NCBI GenBank assembly: GCA_016720635.1
Contig: JADKKF010000010.1
Coordinates: 62,001 to 126,000 of the forward strand
DNA length: 64,000 nucleotides
DNA from: Saprospiraceae bacterium
GTDB lineage: Bacteria > Bacteroidota > Bacteroidia > Chitinophagales > Saprospiraceae
Direction: 5' to 3'
The notes under the pieces were generated by a model that was not told the origin of the DNA, made no database searches, and was given only the letters and a program-made list of their open reading frames with translations. This document shows positions 49,256 to 59,056 of this stretch, one piece after another (positions within the stretch are counted from its first letter, which is position 1; each line of letters begins with the position of its first letter). Position numbers and translations under genes: made by a program.

Positions 49256-49321
49256 CCTCATACTACTTATAAACAAATCGCATATTGAGGTGTTATATAA
49301 ACTAAAAATTAAGGAAAAAAG

Positions 49322-49924
49322 ATGAGCGATAATACACAAATGCCCGTGATGCTTTATACTGAGCAAACACCCAATCCTGAGTCGATCAAATATGTCCTGA
49401 ATAGGCTACTTTACAAGGGTACAGCGGAGTTCAAGGACGCTGAAGCCGCCAAAGAATGGTCGCCATTGGCCGCTCTGCTGTTTGAGTTTCCTTATGTCAA
49501 AAATGTGTATATCAGCAATAATTTTGTTACGATAACCAAAGAATTCAATTACGGTTGGGAAGAAATACTGCTACCCGTGAAGGAGGCCATCAAAAAGTCC
49601 GTGCAGGATGGGGTCGTGCCCGTAAATGATGGTTTCGAAGCAAGTAAAGCGACACAATCCCTTGGAGGTGTTCCTATCGAAGGGGACAATCCTGAAATCG
49701 CAACTCGGATCAAGGAATTAATCGACACATACGTCAAGCCAGCCGTAGAAGGCGATGGAGGAAATATTGAATTCAGATCGTTCAACAATGGCGTCGTGTC
49801 AGTCCTCATGCAGGGCTCATGCAGCGGATGCCCTTCCAGCACTGTGACTCTAAAGGCTGGTATCGAGGGGATGCTCAAGAGAATGGTCCCAGAAGTTACT
49901 GAAGTCATAGCAGAAATGGGCTAG
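49322..49924 (+). CDS. nfu: Nfu-type iron-sulfur cluster scaffold/carrier protein
   Basis: 200 residues. The N-terminal Nfu_N domain begins LYTEQTPNPESIKYVLN; the C-terminal NifU-like domain has the cluster-binding CSGCPSSTVTLK motif (two Cys). Delivers Fe-S clusters to client proteins. The stop overlaps the stop of the convergent POT gene (CTAG). Confidence 0.93.
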   Translation: MSDNTQMPVMLYTEQTPNPESIKYVLNRLLYKGTAEFKDAEAAKEWSPLAALLFEFPYVKNVYISNNFVTITKEFNYGWEEILLPVKEAIKKSVQDGVVPVNDGFEASKATQSLGGVPIEGDNPEIATRIKELIDTYVKPAVEGDGGNIEFRSFNNGVVSVLMQGSCSGCPSSTVTLKAGIEGMLKRMVPEVTEVIAEMG

Positions 49925-51578
49925 TTGCCCTCCTGCGTCGTATCTCTGAATATTTGATTCATCCATTTAAGCATCATCCACGCTAAGACCGTGGCACCTA
50001 GCAAAAGTACTCCATTGACTAAGAAGAAATTGGCTTTGTTCTCGTAGCCATACCACATGCTGGCGAGTACCCCCGATAGCTTGTTGCCAACTGATATGGA
50101 CAAGAAAAATCCGCCCATCATCAATCCAGTGATCCTTGGAGGACTGAGTTTGGATACCAGTGAAAGTCCCATCGGACTAAGGAACAATTCTCCCACCGTG
50201 ATGACGCCATAACAGGCCACCAGCCACAGCGGAGATACCTTGATTTGCCCATTGTTGCCAGCCCAGACAGCCAGCACCATCACTAAGGTAGATAGGGCCG
50301 AAATGAAAAGACCCCAGGCTATTTTGCTGGGCGTAGTCGGCTCTTTGCCTCTTTTTCTTAATAACTGGAAAAATCCTATCACCAATGGCGTAAGAGCTAC
50401 CACCCAAAATGGATTGATGGACTGAAATAATTCCGTATTCATCAAGACGACGTTGGGTTGCTGTTGTTTGACCTCCATGAGTGCTGGATCCATGTTTTGG
50501 AAGTACACGTCTTTGCCCATAGCTTTGACGGGTTTTCCATCGACCTTGATCGCTTGAAAACTTTTGTCGTATTGAGTCACCTCTTTTGTCTCCGTAGAGA
50601 CCTTCTCTGCCAAGTATAGCGTCTCAGCTACGTCGGATATCGTCTGCGGCATTTCTCTGTCCGTATAGTACTTAGCCCATCGCGTGAGTGCGGTGCCATT
50701 TTGCTTGAAAACAGCCCAGAACATTATGCTCACCACATACACCGCCAGCAATACGCCGATCCTTTTTCTTTCCGAAAAATCCGCCCTAAAATATAAAGAG
50801 GTAAAAAGCCTACGACTGGAATTACTGCGAATAAAAATGCGTCTGTACTGTCGCTGCCGAATATATTGCCAGGGATCAACCATCCCAAAATCCCAGCTAT
50901 TATCGCTGGCAAAAACACCTTAAACATGATCTCCATTGGGCTCATTTCGTTCTCTTGCTTTGGCTTGATGACATCCGCCGATCTGTAGTGTTTCAGACCA
51001 ATGGTGAATATGATCAATCCCAAAAACATTCCCACGCCAGCCGTAGCGAAGGCCGCACTCCAACTGAATTTATTGCGCATAAAAGCTGCAAAAATGTTGC
51101 AAATGAAAGCCCCTGTATTAATCCCCATGTAAAATATATTGTAGCCAGAATCCTTGTTGGACTTGTATTGTGGGTCATCGTAGAGATTGCCCAATAGCGT
51201 AGAGATGCGCGGATTGAAAAGACCATTTCCTATCACAATCAAGCAAATCCCAGCATAAAAGAATGGTAAATCGGGCACCGCCAAACTCAAGTAACCAAGC
51301 CCCATGAGCGTACCCCCGATATAAATCGACTTGATATAACCCAGCTTTTTGTCCGCTAAAAAACCACCGATAAACGGCGTCAAATAGGTAAACGCTATGA
51401 AAGTCCCGAAGATGTCATCCGCCCTCATATCCGCGAATTGCAGCCCCCCTTTGTCGATATCCGTCATATAGAGCACGAAAATTCCGATGATCAGATAGTA
51501 CCCGAACCGCTCCCACATTTCTGTGAGAAATAAAAAAGGAAGCCCCGCAGGATGTTTTCTAGTGTCTTGTGATTTCAT
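49921..51578 (-). CDS. POT/PTR-family proton-dependent peptide transporter, one frameshift
   Basis: Imports di- and tripeptides with protons. About twelve membrane helices. The N-terminal signatures are FLTEMWERFGYYLI and FGTFIAFTYLTPFIGGFLADK; the middle has the family motif GNGLFNPRIST. The start is ATG 51578 (MKSQDTRKHPAGLPF); a longer reading to 51707 runs through repeat R5 and is rejected. The frame breaks at T5 50763-50767. Adding one base joins GRIFRKEK to RIGVLLAVYVV and gives 552 residues, normal for the family. Confidence 0.9.
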
Positions 51579-51605
51579 ATCGTCGTTTTGTCTTGTTTTT
51601 TTTTG

Positions 51606-51730
51606 TTTTTGGGTGCGCCACTCATCTCGTCTTGACGAGACCGTGTCGGGCTGTTCAGGGGTTCGCTTTGCTCCATCTCTATCGGTCATATTGACCTCTG
51701 AGATCAAGCCCTTACCATCCCTCGCACGCT
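51606..51730 (-). repeat. Structured intergenic element, copy R5
   Basis: Most diverged copy, minus strand, ending about 28 bp upstream of the POT start codon and thus in its 5' leader. Terminal pairing CGCAC (51723-51727) with GTGCG (51613-51617); nested stem ATCTC...GAGAT and inner GGTCA/TGACC replace P1/P2; core GGAGCAAAGCGAACCCCTGAACAGCCCGAC; an extra perfect hairpin TCTCGTC/GACGAGA follows; 3' end GCGCACCCAAAA with A-rich tail. Confidence 0.65.
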
Positions 51731-51800
51731 AGGTTTTTATTTTATTTTTGCCTAGGAATGCGAAAAGTAAGAAAATATTTTCAAAAGTTAAAATGATTGT

Positions 51801-51808
51801 TAACTTTG
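51801..51808 (+). promoter_or_regulatory. -7 box (TAACTTTG) of the metalloprotease gene
   Basis: TAACTTTG matches TAnnTTTG, 66 bp before the ATG at 51875. The -33 region is T-rich without a clear TTG. Confidence 0.45.
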
Positions 51809-51874
51809 TACTTAGTGTATTTATTCATGCAGTATAATATTTTGTAATATTAAGAAAAGTCTATAATTATCTAT

Positions 51875-54800
51875 ATGAAGGCTAGGTTTTTAATTTATTT
51901 ATTTTTATTGGGCATAACTTTTGAGACGAACGGACAAAATCAAAAATCTCCAATTGCCACCAAGGTTTCTGCATTTCTGAAAGAAAATAAGCAAGTTCCC
52001 ACTTACCGTGTTTTCCAACCAACCAAAGAGAAGTTGGGCAAAGGAGATCAGAATTTTCCACTAAAAAATCATTCGGTCATTTCCTTGAATTTAAAAACTT
52101 TAAAAAACTTGGTCTCTATTCAGCCTGAATTTTTCGAGATAAAAATGCCATCCTACCAAGGTGTTGAGATGAACTGTTATCTGTATAAAGTGGATAACTT
52201 TACAGAAGATATTTCCGTGCTTACTTCAGATGGAGGTATAACTTTGTCCAAACCTAGCGGTACACATTATCGTGGCATTTTAGCGGATGGGACATCATCA
52301 GTTGTAGGATTTTCTTTTTTCGAAAATGAAGTCTATGGGTTGATTAGCCACGAAAGCCTTGGGAATATTACCATCGGGAGATATGAAGGAAGCTCAAACT
52401 TAAATCAATATATGATGTTCGCCGATTCTGATTGGCTCGTAAGACCCAATTTTGGGGACTGCAAAGTCACGGATGAAGAGAGCTCGACCAGACTAGAATC
52501 TAGGTCTTTAGATCCCAATAATTCAAATTTTTTAACCACAAAATGCATTCGTCAATATCTTGAATGCGACTATGCCTTATACCAAGCCAAAGGAAGCTCA
52601 GTTACCAATACAACCAATTATATCACCAGTGCCTTCAACAACGTGGCAACGCTTTATGCCAATGACGGGATGACCTTAAGGATTTCTCAAATATTTGTTT
52701 GGACGACTTTGGATAGTTACTCCAGAACCGATGCTGGTGACGCCTTGGATCAATTCAAAGCAGCTCGCCCTTCTGTTAATGGAGACTTGGCACATTTGAC
52801 AGCAACAGGAGGTAACGGATTAGGCGGGATAGCTTGGCGCGATGTATTATGTACTCCTTTCAAATATGCTTATAGCGATATCAATACCACGTTTAATAAT
52901 GTTCCTACGTATTCTTGGACCATCAACGTGATGGCACACGAAACGGGGCACAATGTGGCGTCACCGCATACTCACGCTTGTTCGTGGGTTGGAGGAGCGC
53001 TCGACAATTGTTATGAAACGGAAGGTGGTTGTAGTCCAGGTCCAGCACCTACCAATGGTGGGACCATTATGAGCTACTGCCATCTGACCAGTGCAGGTGT
53101 AAATTTTAACAATGGATTTGGCGCACAACCAGGCGCGCTCATGAGAACCGCCATAGACGATGCATCTTGCTTATCTTTATGCGGTACTACGGCTTGTACT
53201 CCACCAAATATTACCATCACAGGTTCTTCTAGCATATGCAGTGGCTCTAGCGTTACGCTCACTGCATCTGGAGCGACCACTTATTTGTGGACTCCTGGCA
53301 ATTTTACTACAGCTCGAATTGTGATAAACCCTTCGGAAACAACCATTTATACAGTTCGAGGAACCTCAGGGGCTTGTTTTACTGATACAGATTTTCCAAT
53401 CGAAGTAAACGAGAGTCCAATATTGGAGTTGGAATCTAGCAATATTACATGCTTTGGAATGCAAAATGGATTAATTCAGGTTTTACCACTTGGAGGAATA
53501 GGCCCATTTACTTACAATATTGGTCAAGGATGGGTCAATTCAAGTGCATTTAGCAATCTGGCACCTGGCAATTATACAGTGTCTGTGACCGATGTCAACG
53601 GTTGTAGATCTTCAAGTTCTGTTTCGATAATACAACCGCCACGCTTAACGGCAACCTCTAGCTTTACGGTTCCTCCTTGCCCAAGTACACCATTCAACGT
53701 ATTCATATCCGCCAATGGAGGTGTGCAGCCTTATTCTGGGATTGGAACCTTTCCTGGAGAATACGGACCAACGGTTTATACGGTTTACGATGAAAATGCT
53801 TGTTCTGTGGATGTCACGGTCAATGCTGTCCCTCAGAATACTGGTTTAAGTGTGACCTTGGTAGGCGAAACAGTTTTATGTCCAGGTCAAACCATTTCTT
53901 TGATTGCTTTGAGCGCTGGTGACCAATATGAATGGTCTAACGGTGGGATTACCAATACCATACATGTAAATACTCCTGGCACATATACCGTAACGGTCAC
54001 TAATAATAGCGGATGTGTTGCCATATCCTCAAGGACGATAACCAACAATGGATTAACCGTTAATATTTCTTCGAATGGCACCATTTGCGCAGGAAGTTCT
54101 GGTATGATCCAAGCTAGTTCAAATACCAGCAATGGTAACTATACATGGAGCAGTGGTCAAACAGGGTCTTCCATCATGGTTACCCAATCAGGAACCTATA
54201 CGGTTACAGTGACGAGTGCCTCGGGTTGCGTGGTGACGACAAGTACATTTTTTGAGGTACTTTCCAATCCCAATGCGACGATTTTTGGCAATTCGGTCAT
54301 TTGCAATGGATCAGTTTCGACCCTTAGCGTTGGCCAAGCATCTGGAAATAGGTATATTTGGCAGAATGGATCTACAAATTCTTCCATCATTGCGGGTGGT
54401 TCAGGTGTATATTCAGTGACCGTCACCAATGCCGCCAACTGTATGTCTTCAAGCAGCTTGTCAGTAGTACAATCTGCTAACCTAAGACCTGTCATCATGG
54501 GTTCGACATTGATATGTAAAGGATCACAATCTCAATTGACCCTAAACTCCAACTATCAAACCGTTAGATGGTCGAATGGCTCCTCAGCTCCTTCATTGAA
54601 CGTGACCTCGGGGATCTATACTGTTACGGTCTCTGATGCCGGCGGATGTACTGGAGTTTCTAGTATAACGATTGTTGAAAATCCACCCCTTAATATCCAA
54701 TTAAGTAACAATACGACGCTATGTAAAAATCAATCGATTAATCTACAAATTATCAGTCCATTAACCAATAGGTACGTCTGGTCCACAGGCAGTAACGCTT

Positions 54801-55999
54801 CGGGGATAACCGTGGGTAATATCGGTTCTTATACGGTAACTGTAACAGACGAAGCTGGATGTACTAGTAGCCTTTCTACTCAAGTGACTGTATTTCCTCA
54901 GGTTCCATTGGTTCTCACAAGTCCAGGATTTCTATGCGATGGATCATCTACTTTGATTGTAACCTCTGGGATGTTCAATCGATATGTTTGGTCCAATGGA
55001 TCAATCACCAACTCACTCCCTGTAAATGTAGCGGGAACATATACGGTGCAAGTTACAGACCAATTTGGTTGCCCACAATCAGCCCAAACCTCCATACGTA
55101 ATTCAACAGTTGCTCTGCCAATCATCCAATTTCAACCAAGTATTTGTTCAGGATCTACTACACCTGTTGGATTGTTAAATTTTGGTCAATACAGTAATTA
55201 CCTTTGGTCCAACGGGGCATCTAACCAGAATTCCATCAACCTAAGCGCAGGCAGTTATGCACTAACGGTTTCTAATCAAGATGGATGCCGTGCAACCCAA
55301 ACTTTTGTGATTCGGAATTTTCCAACAAATATCCCTAAGATTGTCATACATGGAAATCTATGTAAATACGGAAAAGCCTTGGCTTCAGTCTCAGGGACTT
55401 TTCAAAATTATCACTGGTCCAATGGCTCGAATACTAAGACGACTCCAATCGGAACAGAAACCGCGATTTCAGTCAATACGATGGACCAAAATGGTTGCGA
55501 GCAAACCGCAAATGTATCTCTGAACTATACTGATACGTTGGAGGCTCATATCGAATACGTGGATGGGATTTTATTTTCCTATCTAAAAAATGGTACTGGA
55601 ACTGAATCATATCGATGGAGCAATGGCAGCACTGATCAAGCCATCAAACCAACAGGTCCTGGTACGTATTGTGTGACTGTAACCGATCGAACGGGTTGTG
55701 GTTCAAGTACATGTTTTACAATAGAGAGAAGGGCATTGGCGAAGTACGATGGGGTGGAAAACATCAAATTATTCCCCAATCCAGTGAATTCTATGGCCAC
55801 TTTGTTGATGCCAGAGCTTATGCTCCAAAGGTTTAAGTATTTGAATATTATGGATTTGCAGGGTCGGCAAATACTACGAATAGACACAAAAAATGGCAAT
55901 AGCTTTTCCATTGACACAAAAGAATATCCTAGCGGAACTTATTATATTCAATGTATTTTTGAAGACCAAGTAATGGTGATTCCTTTGGTGAAAATCTAG
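51875..55999 (+). CDS. T9SS-secreted reprolysin-like zinc metalloprotease with SprB and about ten Ig-like modules
   Basis: 1374 residues, intact. Signal peptide (FLLGITFETNGQ), a pro-region, then a metzincin catalytic domain with HETGHNVASPH: zinc ligands His355, His359 and His365, catalytic Glu356, and Met-turn IMSYC. Next come a SprB-type repeat (ITCFGMQNGLIQV to SVTDVNGC) and about ten modules of about 80 residues, each ending W(S)NG..YTVTVT..GC. The C-terminal type A T9SS sorting domain has KLFPNPV and YPSGTYYI. A secreted or surface-bound protease; its substrate is unknown. Convergent with the MFS gene, stops 1 bp apart. Confidence 0.93.
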   Translation: MKARFLIYLFLLGITFETNGQNQKSPIATKVSAFLKENKQVPTYRVFQPTKEKLGKGDQNFPLKNHSVISLNLKTLKNLVSIQPEFFEIKMPSYQGVEMNCYLYKVDNFTEDISVLTSDGGITLSKPSGTHYRGILADGTSSVVGFSFFENEVYGLISHESLGNITIGRYEGSSNLNQYMMFADSDWLVRPNFGDCKVTDEESSTRLESRSLDPNNSNFLTTKCIRQYLECDYALYQAKGSSVTNTTNYITSAFNNVATLYANDGMTLRISQIFVWTTLDSYSRTDAGDALDQFKAARPSVNGDLAHLTATGGNGLGGIAWRDVLCTPFKYAYSDINTTFNNVPTYSWTINVMAHETGHNVASPHTHACSWVGGALDNCYETEGGCSPGPAPTNGGTIMSYCHLTSAGVNFNNGFGAQPGALMRTAIDDASCLSLCGTTACTPPNITITGSSSICSGSSVTLTASGATTYLWTPGNFTTARIVINPSETTIYTVRGTSGACFTDTDFPIEVNESPILELESSNITCFGMQNGLIQVLPLGGIGPFTYNIGQGWVNSSAFSNLAPGNYTVSVTDVNGCRSSSSVSIIQPPRLTATSSFTVPPCPSTPFNVFISANGGVQPYSGIGTFPGEYGPTVYTVYDENACSVDVTVNAVPQNTGLSVTLVGETVLCPGQTISLIALSAGDQYEWSNGGITNTIHVNTPGTYTVTVTNNSGCVAISSRTITNNGLTVNISSNGTICAGSSGMIQASSNTSNGNYTWSSGQTGSSIMVTQSGTYTVTVTSASGCVVTTSTFFEVLSNPNATIFGNSVICNGSVSTLSVGQASGNRYIWQNGSTNSSIIAGGSGVYSVTVTNAANCMSSSSLSVVQSANLRPVIMGSTLICKGSQSQLTLNSNYQTVRWSNGSSAPSLNVTSGIYTVTVSDAGGCTGVSSITIVENPPLNIQLSNNTTLCKNQSINLQIISPLTNRYVWSTGSNASGITVGNIGSYTVTVTDEAGCTSSLSTQVTVFPQVPLVLTSPGFLCDGSSTLIVTSGMFNRYVWSNGSITNSLPVNVAGTYTVQVTDQFGCPQSAQTSIRNSTVALPIIQFQPSICSGSTTPVGLLNFGQYSNYLWSNGASNQNSINLSAGSYALTVSNQDGCRATQTFVIRNFPTNIPKIVIHGNLCKYGKALASVSGTFQNYHWSNGSNTKTTPIGTETAISVNTMDQNGCEQTANVSLNYTDTLEAHIEYVDGILFSYLKNGTGTESYRWSNGSTDQAIKPTGPGTYCVTVTDRTGCGSSTCFTIERRALAKYDGVENIKLFPNPVNSMATLLMPELMLQRFKYLNIMDLQGRQILRIDTKNGNSFSIDTKEYPSGTYYIQCIFEDQVMVIPLVKI

Positions 56000-56000
56000 A

Positions 56001-57206
56001 TTAATTCCATTTCTTTTTATAAAAAACCATTGCGGAAATAAACGAAAGGATTGCCCCTGCCCAAAGGGAAAAATTGATATTTATATTCACCAACTGTGCA
56101 CCTAAAAGTGGCCCACAAATTTGGGCTCCTGCTTGGACAGCACTTTGAATCCCAAATGTCTCACCTTGATTTTCTTTGGAGGCTTCAGTTGAGATCAACC
56201 CTGAAATGAAAGGACTGAATATCCCTTGCCCCATGGCTACTATGATGCTAAAAAGGTATATCCAGAGTGTTGTCTCAGCCGTCGAAAGTAGTGTGAAACC
56301 AATAGATGCTATGATCAACGACATTAAAACGACTTGTTTTTCCTGCATCATACCGTATAAATTTCTGACGATGACGCCTTGGATTATGATGATACAAATG
56401 CCGATAAATGAGTAGTAATAACCGATTTTTGGCGTGTCATAATGAAATGAATCGATAAGCTTCACTTGAAAATATTGGGTGAAAACGGTAAAACCAACGA
56501 CAAATAGGAATACCATGAAAAAATAGTACTTCAAGTTTTCGTTTTTCCACGCACTTTTAAAATTTAAAAGCCCTTGATTCCACTTAACTTCGGCATTAGG
56601 ATTAATATTGGTGTTCGTTTCTGTATAAAACCATTTTATTAAAAACCAATTCAACAAAGTCAAAATGCTCGTAAAAAAGAATGGCGTAGTGTAATTGAAC
56701 CACTCAACAATCTCATTATTGCTCAAGACACTTCCAATCATCGGCCCTAAAACGAAACCTATGCCAAAACATGCGCCAATCATACCAAAATGAGCTGTCT
56801 TGTTTTCTGGGGTCGAAATGTCCGAAACCGAAGAAAAAATTACTGCCAAATTTCCAGCAGCAATACCCCCTACAGCTCTAGATAACAGTAGCAAACTTAG
56901 GTTTCCATACAAAATACCAAACGCGAATACTAGGTAAGATATGAATGTAAGTCCAACGGTAATATTTAATACCTTTTTACGACCGATCCGATCCGATAGG
57001 CTCCCTAAAATGGGTCCACTGAATAATTGAAAAATCGAAAAAGTAGCCGTCAGAATACCAATCACATAATTTCTACTCGTATCGCTATAACTTGCATCCA
57101 ATACGAGAAAACTGCTTTTGAGCAATGGACCAATTATGGGTGAGATGATTCCAAAACTTATGAAATCTATCAAAATGGTAACCAAAATGGCAGCTAATTT
57201 TTTCAT
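56001..57206 (-). CDS. MFS drug-type transporter (TCR/Tet-like)
   Basis: About 401 residues from ATG 57206 (MKKLAAILVTILIDFISFGI). A longer reading to 57302 overlaps the next gene's region and is rejected. Twelve helices; motif A GPILGSLSDRIGRKKVL between helices 2 and 3 and motif C-like GFVLGPMIGS in helix 5 mark a drug:proton antiporter of the Tet group. Actual substrate unknown. Confidence 0.9.
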   Translation of the reverse strand: MKKLAAILVTILIDFISFGIISPIIGPLLKSSFLVLDASYSDTSRNYVIGILTATFSIFQLFSGPILGSLSDRIGRKKVLNITVGLTFISYLVFAFGILYGNLSLLLLSRAVGGIAAGNLAVIFSSVSDISTPENKTAHFGMIGACFGIGFVLGPMIGSVLSNNEIVEWFNYTTPFFFTSILTLLNWFLIKWFYTETNTNINPNAEVKWNQGLLNFKSAWKNENLKYYFFMVFLFVVGFTVFTQYFQVKLIDSFHYDTPKIGYYYSFIGICIIIIQGVIVRNLYGMMQEKQVVLMSLIIASIGFTLLSTAETTLWIYLFSIIVAMGQGIFSPFISGLISTEASKENQGETFGIQSAVQAGAQICGPLLGAQLVNININFSLWAGAILSFISAMVFYKKKWN

Positions 57207-57364
57207 TTTAATCTTATGGAAATGCTGAAAATTGTCAATTTTACCCTCCGCAGATTCGCATTGACATAGTGTATATAATAAATAATTATCCTTTTGGTTC
57301 AAAAATAAAAATATCTATTATCTTTACTTTCCTTTCTTCATTATTGAAAAACATTTATTTTATT

Positions 57365-58531
57365 ATGTATAAATACATTATTCTGTTTTTTCTGTGTTTA
57401 AATTATGCGTATTCGCAAAATAATATAATGTTAGATTCAACTTTGTTGACTGCTAGGGTTGTGGACAATTCTTTGATGATTCCTTGGGAAATCCTTTGGG
57501 GACCCGACGACCATATATGGGTCACGGAACGTAGAGGCCGTATCATAAGAATTGACCCAGTAACAAAAGTTAAAAAAACAATCCTGAATATAGAGTCTAG
57601 AATCGCCGATGCTGGTGAAGGTGAGCCTGGTATGCTGGGTATGGTTTTGCATCCTAATTTTGCAAATACTCCAAAAGTATATTTTGTATATAATTATGGA
57701 GTGGCAGGAACTATCAAGGAAAGGCTTGTGAGCTGGGATTGGAATGGCGATACTCTTCAAAATGAGGTAACTTTGTTAGATAATGTCCCAGGTGGAAATA
57801 TTCACGATGGCTCACGGTTGCTAATAACGACGGACAACAAACTATTGATGACTACTGGAGATACGGGCTCGTCCAATTTGTCCCAAAATTTAGGAAGTGT
57901 AAATGGAAAAATTTTGAGGCTTAACCTTGATGGGTCAATCCCCTCGGACAATCCCTTGCCAAATTCGTACGTATATTCATTTGGTCACCGAAACCCACAA
58001 GGGCTATGCTATGGTGCCAATAATTCGATAATATATAGCTCTGAACATGGTGCCCAACAGTCTGATGAACTCAATCTAATCAAGCCGAATAGAAATTATG
58101 GATGGCCAAATGTTCAGGGTGCATGCAATACCACCACAGAAATGAACTTTTGCAATGCCAACAATGTCGTACCACCTCTTAAAGAATGGACACCTTGTGT
58201 CGCCGTCAACGATTTGGTGTATTACAACCATCCCGCAATTCCCGAATTTAAAAATACGCTATTGATGGCTGTCCTTGGCGGGTTTGTGCTAAGACCCAGA
58301 CTTTCTGTTTTATCTCTTTCTTCGGATGGTCTTCAAGTTACTGGTGAAAAAGAGTATCTGAAAGATCTCGGTAGGATTCGCGATATATGCATCAATCCAC
58401 ACAATGGTGCAATTTTTATTGTTAATAATGGGGATAGTTATCCAGGCAGTGGACCAAATTCTTTAATTGAATATAGGAATCTTCAATACACTCCCATAAC
58501 ACGACCAATGTCCTTCAAAGCGATAATTTAG
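57365..58531 (+). CDS. PQQ-dependent glucose/sorbosone-type sugar dehydrogenase
   Basis: Secreted soluble dehydrogenase with a six-bladed propeller. Signal peptide FLCLNYAYSQ; the start MYKYIILFF at 57365 is preferred over 57269. Signatures: WEILWGPDDHIWVTERRGRI, GEPGMLGMVLHPNF, the HDGSRLLITTDNKLLMTTGD strand, GHRNPQGLCY, and SEHGAQQSDELNLI. It oxidises sugars with a PQQ-type cofactor. The frame ends early at 58531; the next 230 nt encode the rest of a T9SS type A sorting domain in shifted frames (listed separately). Confidence 0.9.
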   Translation: MYKYIILFFLCLNYAYSQNNIMLDSTLLTARVVDNSLMIPWEILWGPDDHIWVTERRGRIIRIDPVTKVKKTILNIESRIADAGEGEPGMLGMVLHPNFANTPKVYFVYNYGVAGTIKERLVSWDWNGDTLQNEVTLLDNVPGGNIHDGSRLLITTDNKLLMTTGDTGSSNLSQNLGSVNGKILRLNLDGSIPSDNPLPNSYVYSFGHRNPQGLCYGANNSIIYSSEHGAQQSDELNLIKPNRNYGWPNVQGACNTTTEMNFCNANNVVPPLKEWTPCVAVNDLVYYNHPAIPEFKNTLLMAVLGGFVLRPRLSVLSLSSDGLQVTGEKEYLKDLGRIRDICINPHNGAIFIVNNGDSYPGSGPNSLIEYRNLQYTPITRPMSFKAII

Positions 58532-58761
58532 CTGTAATTTTTCCGAACCCAGCTTCTATCAACCTACCATGAAAATAGACCTTTCAGAGGAATTGATTAG
58601 GGGATTTTTAGAAATTTTGATGTCAATGGCAACTTATTTCAATCACAAAAATTACTAATCGCCAAATGACCATAAACCCAAAAGTACCAAGCAGTGGCGT
58701 TTATATTTTGAAAATTTCTAACAATTTAACCAATTTGTACAAGAAAATAATTATACATTAA
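58532..58761 (+). pseudogene. Frameshifted T9SS type A sorting domain, 3' tail of the sugar dehydrogenase
   Basis: Reading across frames gives HNTTNVLQSDNLAVIFPNPASINL, KIDLSEELIR, then DVNGNLFQSQKLL and TINPKVPSSGVYILKISN, a classical type A T9SS C-terminal domain ending at TAA 58761. Four one-base gaps are needed, all in short runs: C3 58493-58495, C2 58567-58568, T4 58615-58618 and A3 58664-58666. With them filled, the whole gene is 466 residues. Without the domain the enzyme would not be exported by T9SS. Confidence 0.8.
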
Positions 58762-58951
58762 GTTTATAATTAATATATAAAATACTGTTTACTAAAATTA
58801 TATACATTATGTTAATAATTATTTAATTATTATTTCAAATAATTTGCTTTGTTGGTCTTTTTTGAAATATATTTACTTAACCATACGAAAATAAGAAATT
58901 ACTACCAAGTCATAGTATTGTTCATTTGAATAATTATAGGGTGTCCACAGT

Positions 58952-58988
58952 AAGTCTTGCCGAATTAAGTTCTTGGCGAGACTTTTTT
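58952..58988 (+). terminator. Rho-independent terminator after the sugar dehydrogenase gene
   Basis: AAGTCTTGCC (58952-58961) pairs with GGCGAGACTT (58975-58984) with one G-T wobble, followed by TTTT. Confidence 0.7.
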
Positions 58989-59024
58989 GTTTTATATTCA
59001 TATCTTTCAGTGTTCAAAGTTGTG

Positions 59025-59032
59025 TACATTTG
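59025..59032 (+). promoter_or_regulatory. -7 box (TACATTTG) of the M1 aminopeptidase gene
   Basis: TACATTTG matches TAnnTTTG, 24 bp before the ATG at 59057. This supports the internal start rather than 58973. Confidence 0.45.
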
Positions 59033-59056
59033 TATCAAATTCAATTAAATCTTAAT

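Larger units (their letters stand above)
58762..59056. other. Intergenic region with terminator and promoter
   Basis: AT-rich. It contains the terminator at 58952-58988 and a -7 box at 59025-59032. Nothing else is recognised. Confidence 0.5.

Noticed and set aside
51579..51707. Longer N terminus for the POT transporter
   Set aside because: The extension is repeat R5 read through by chance; its residues are hydrophilic and unlike any transporter N terminus.
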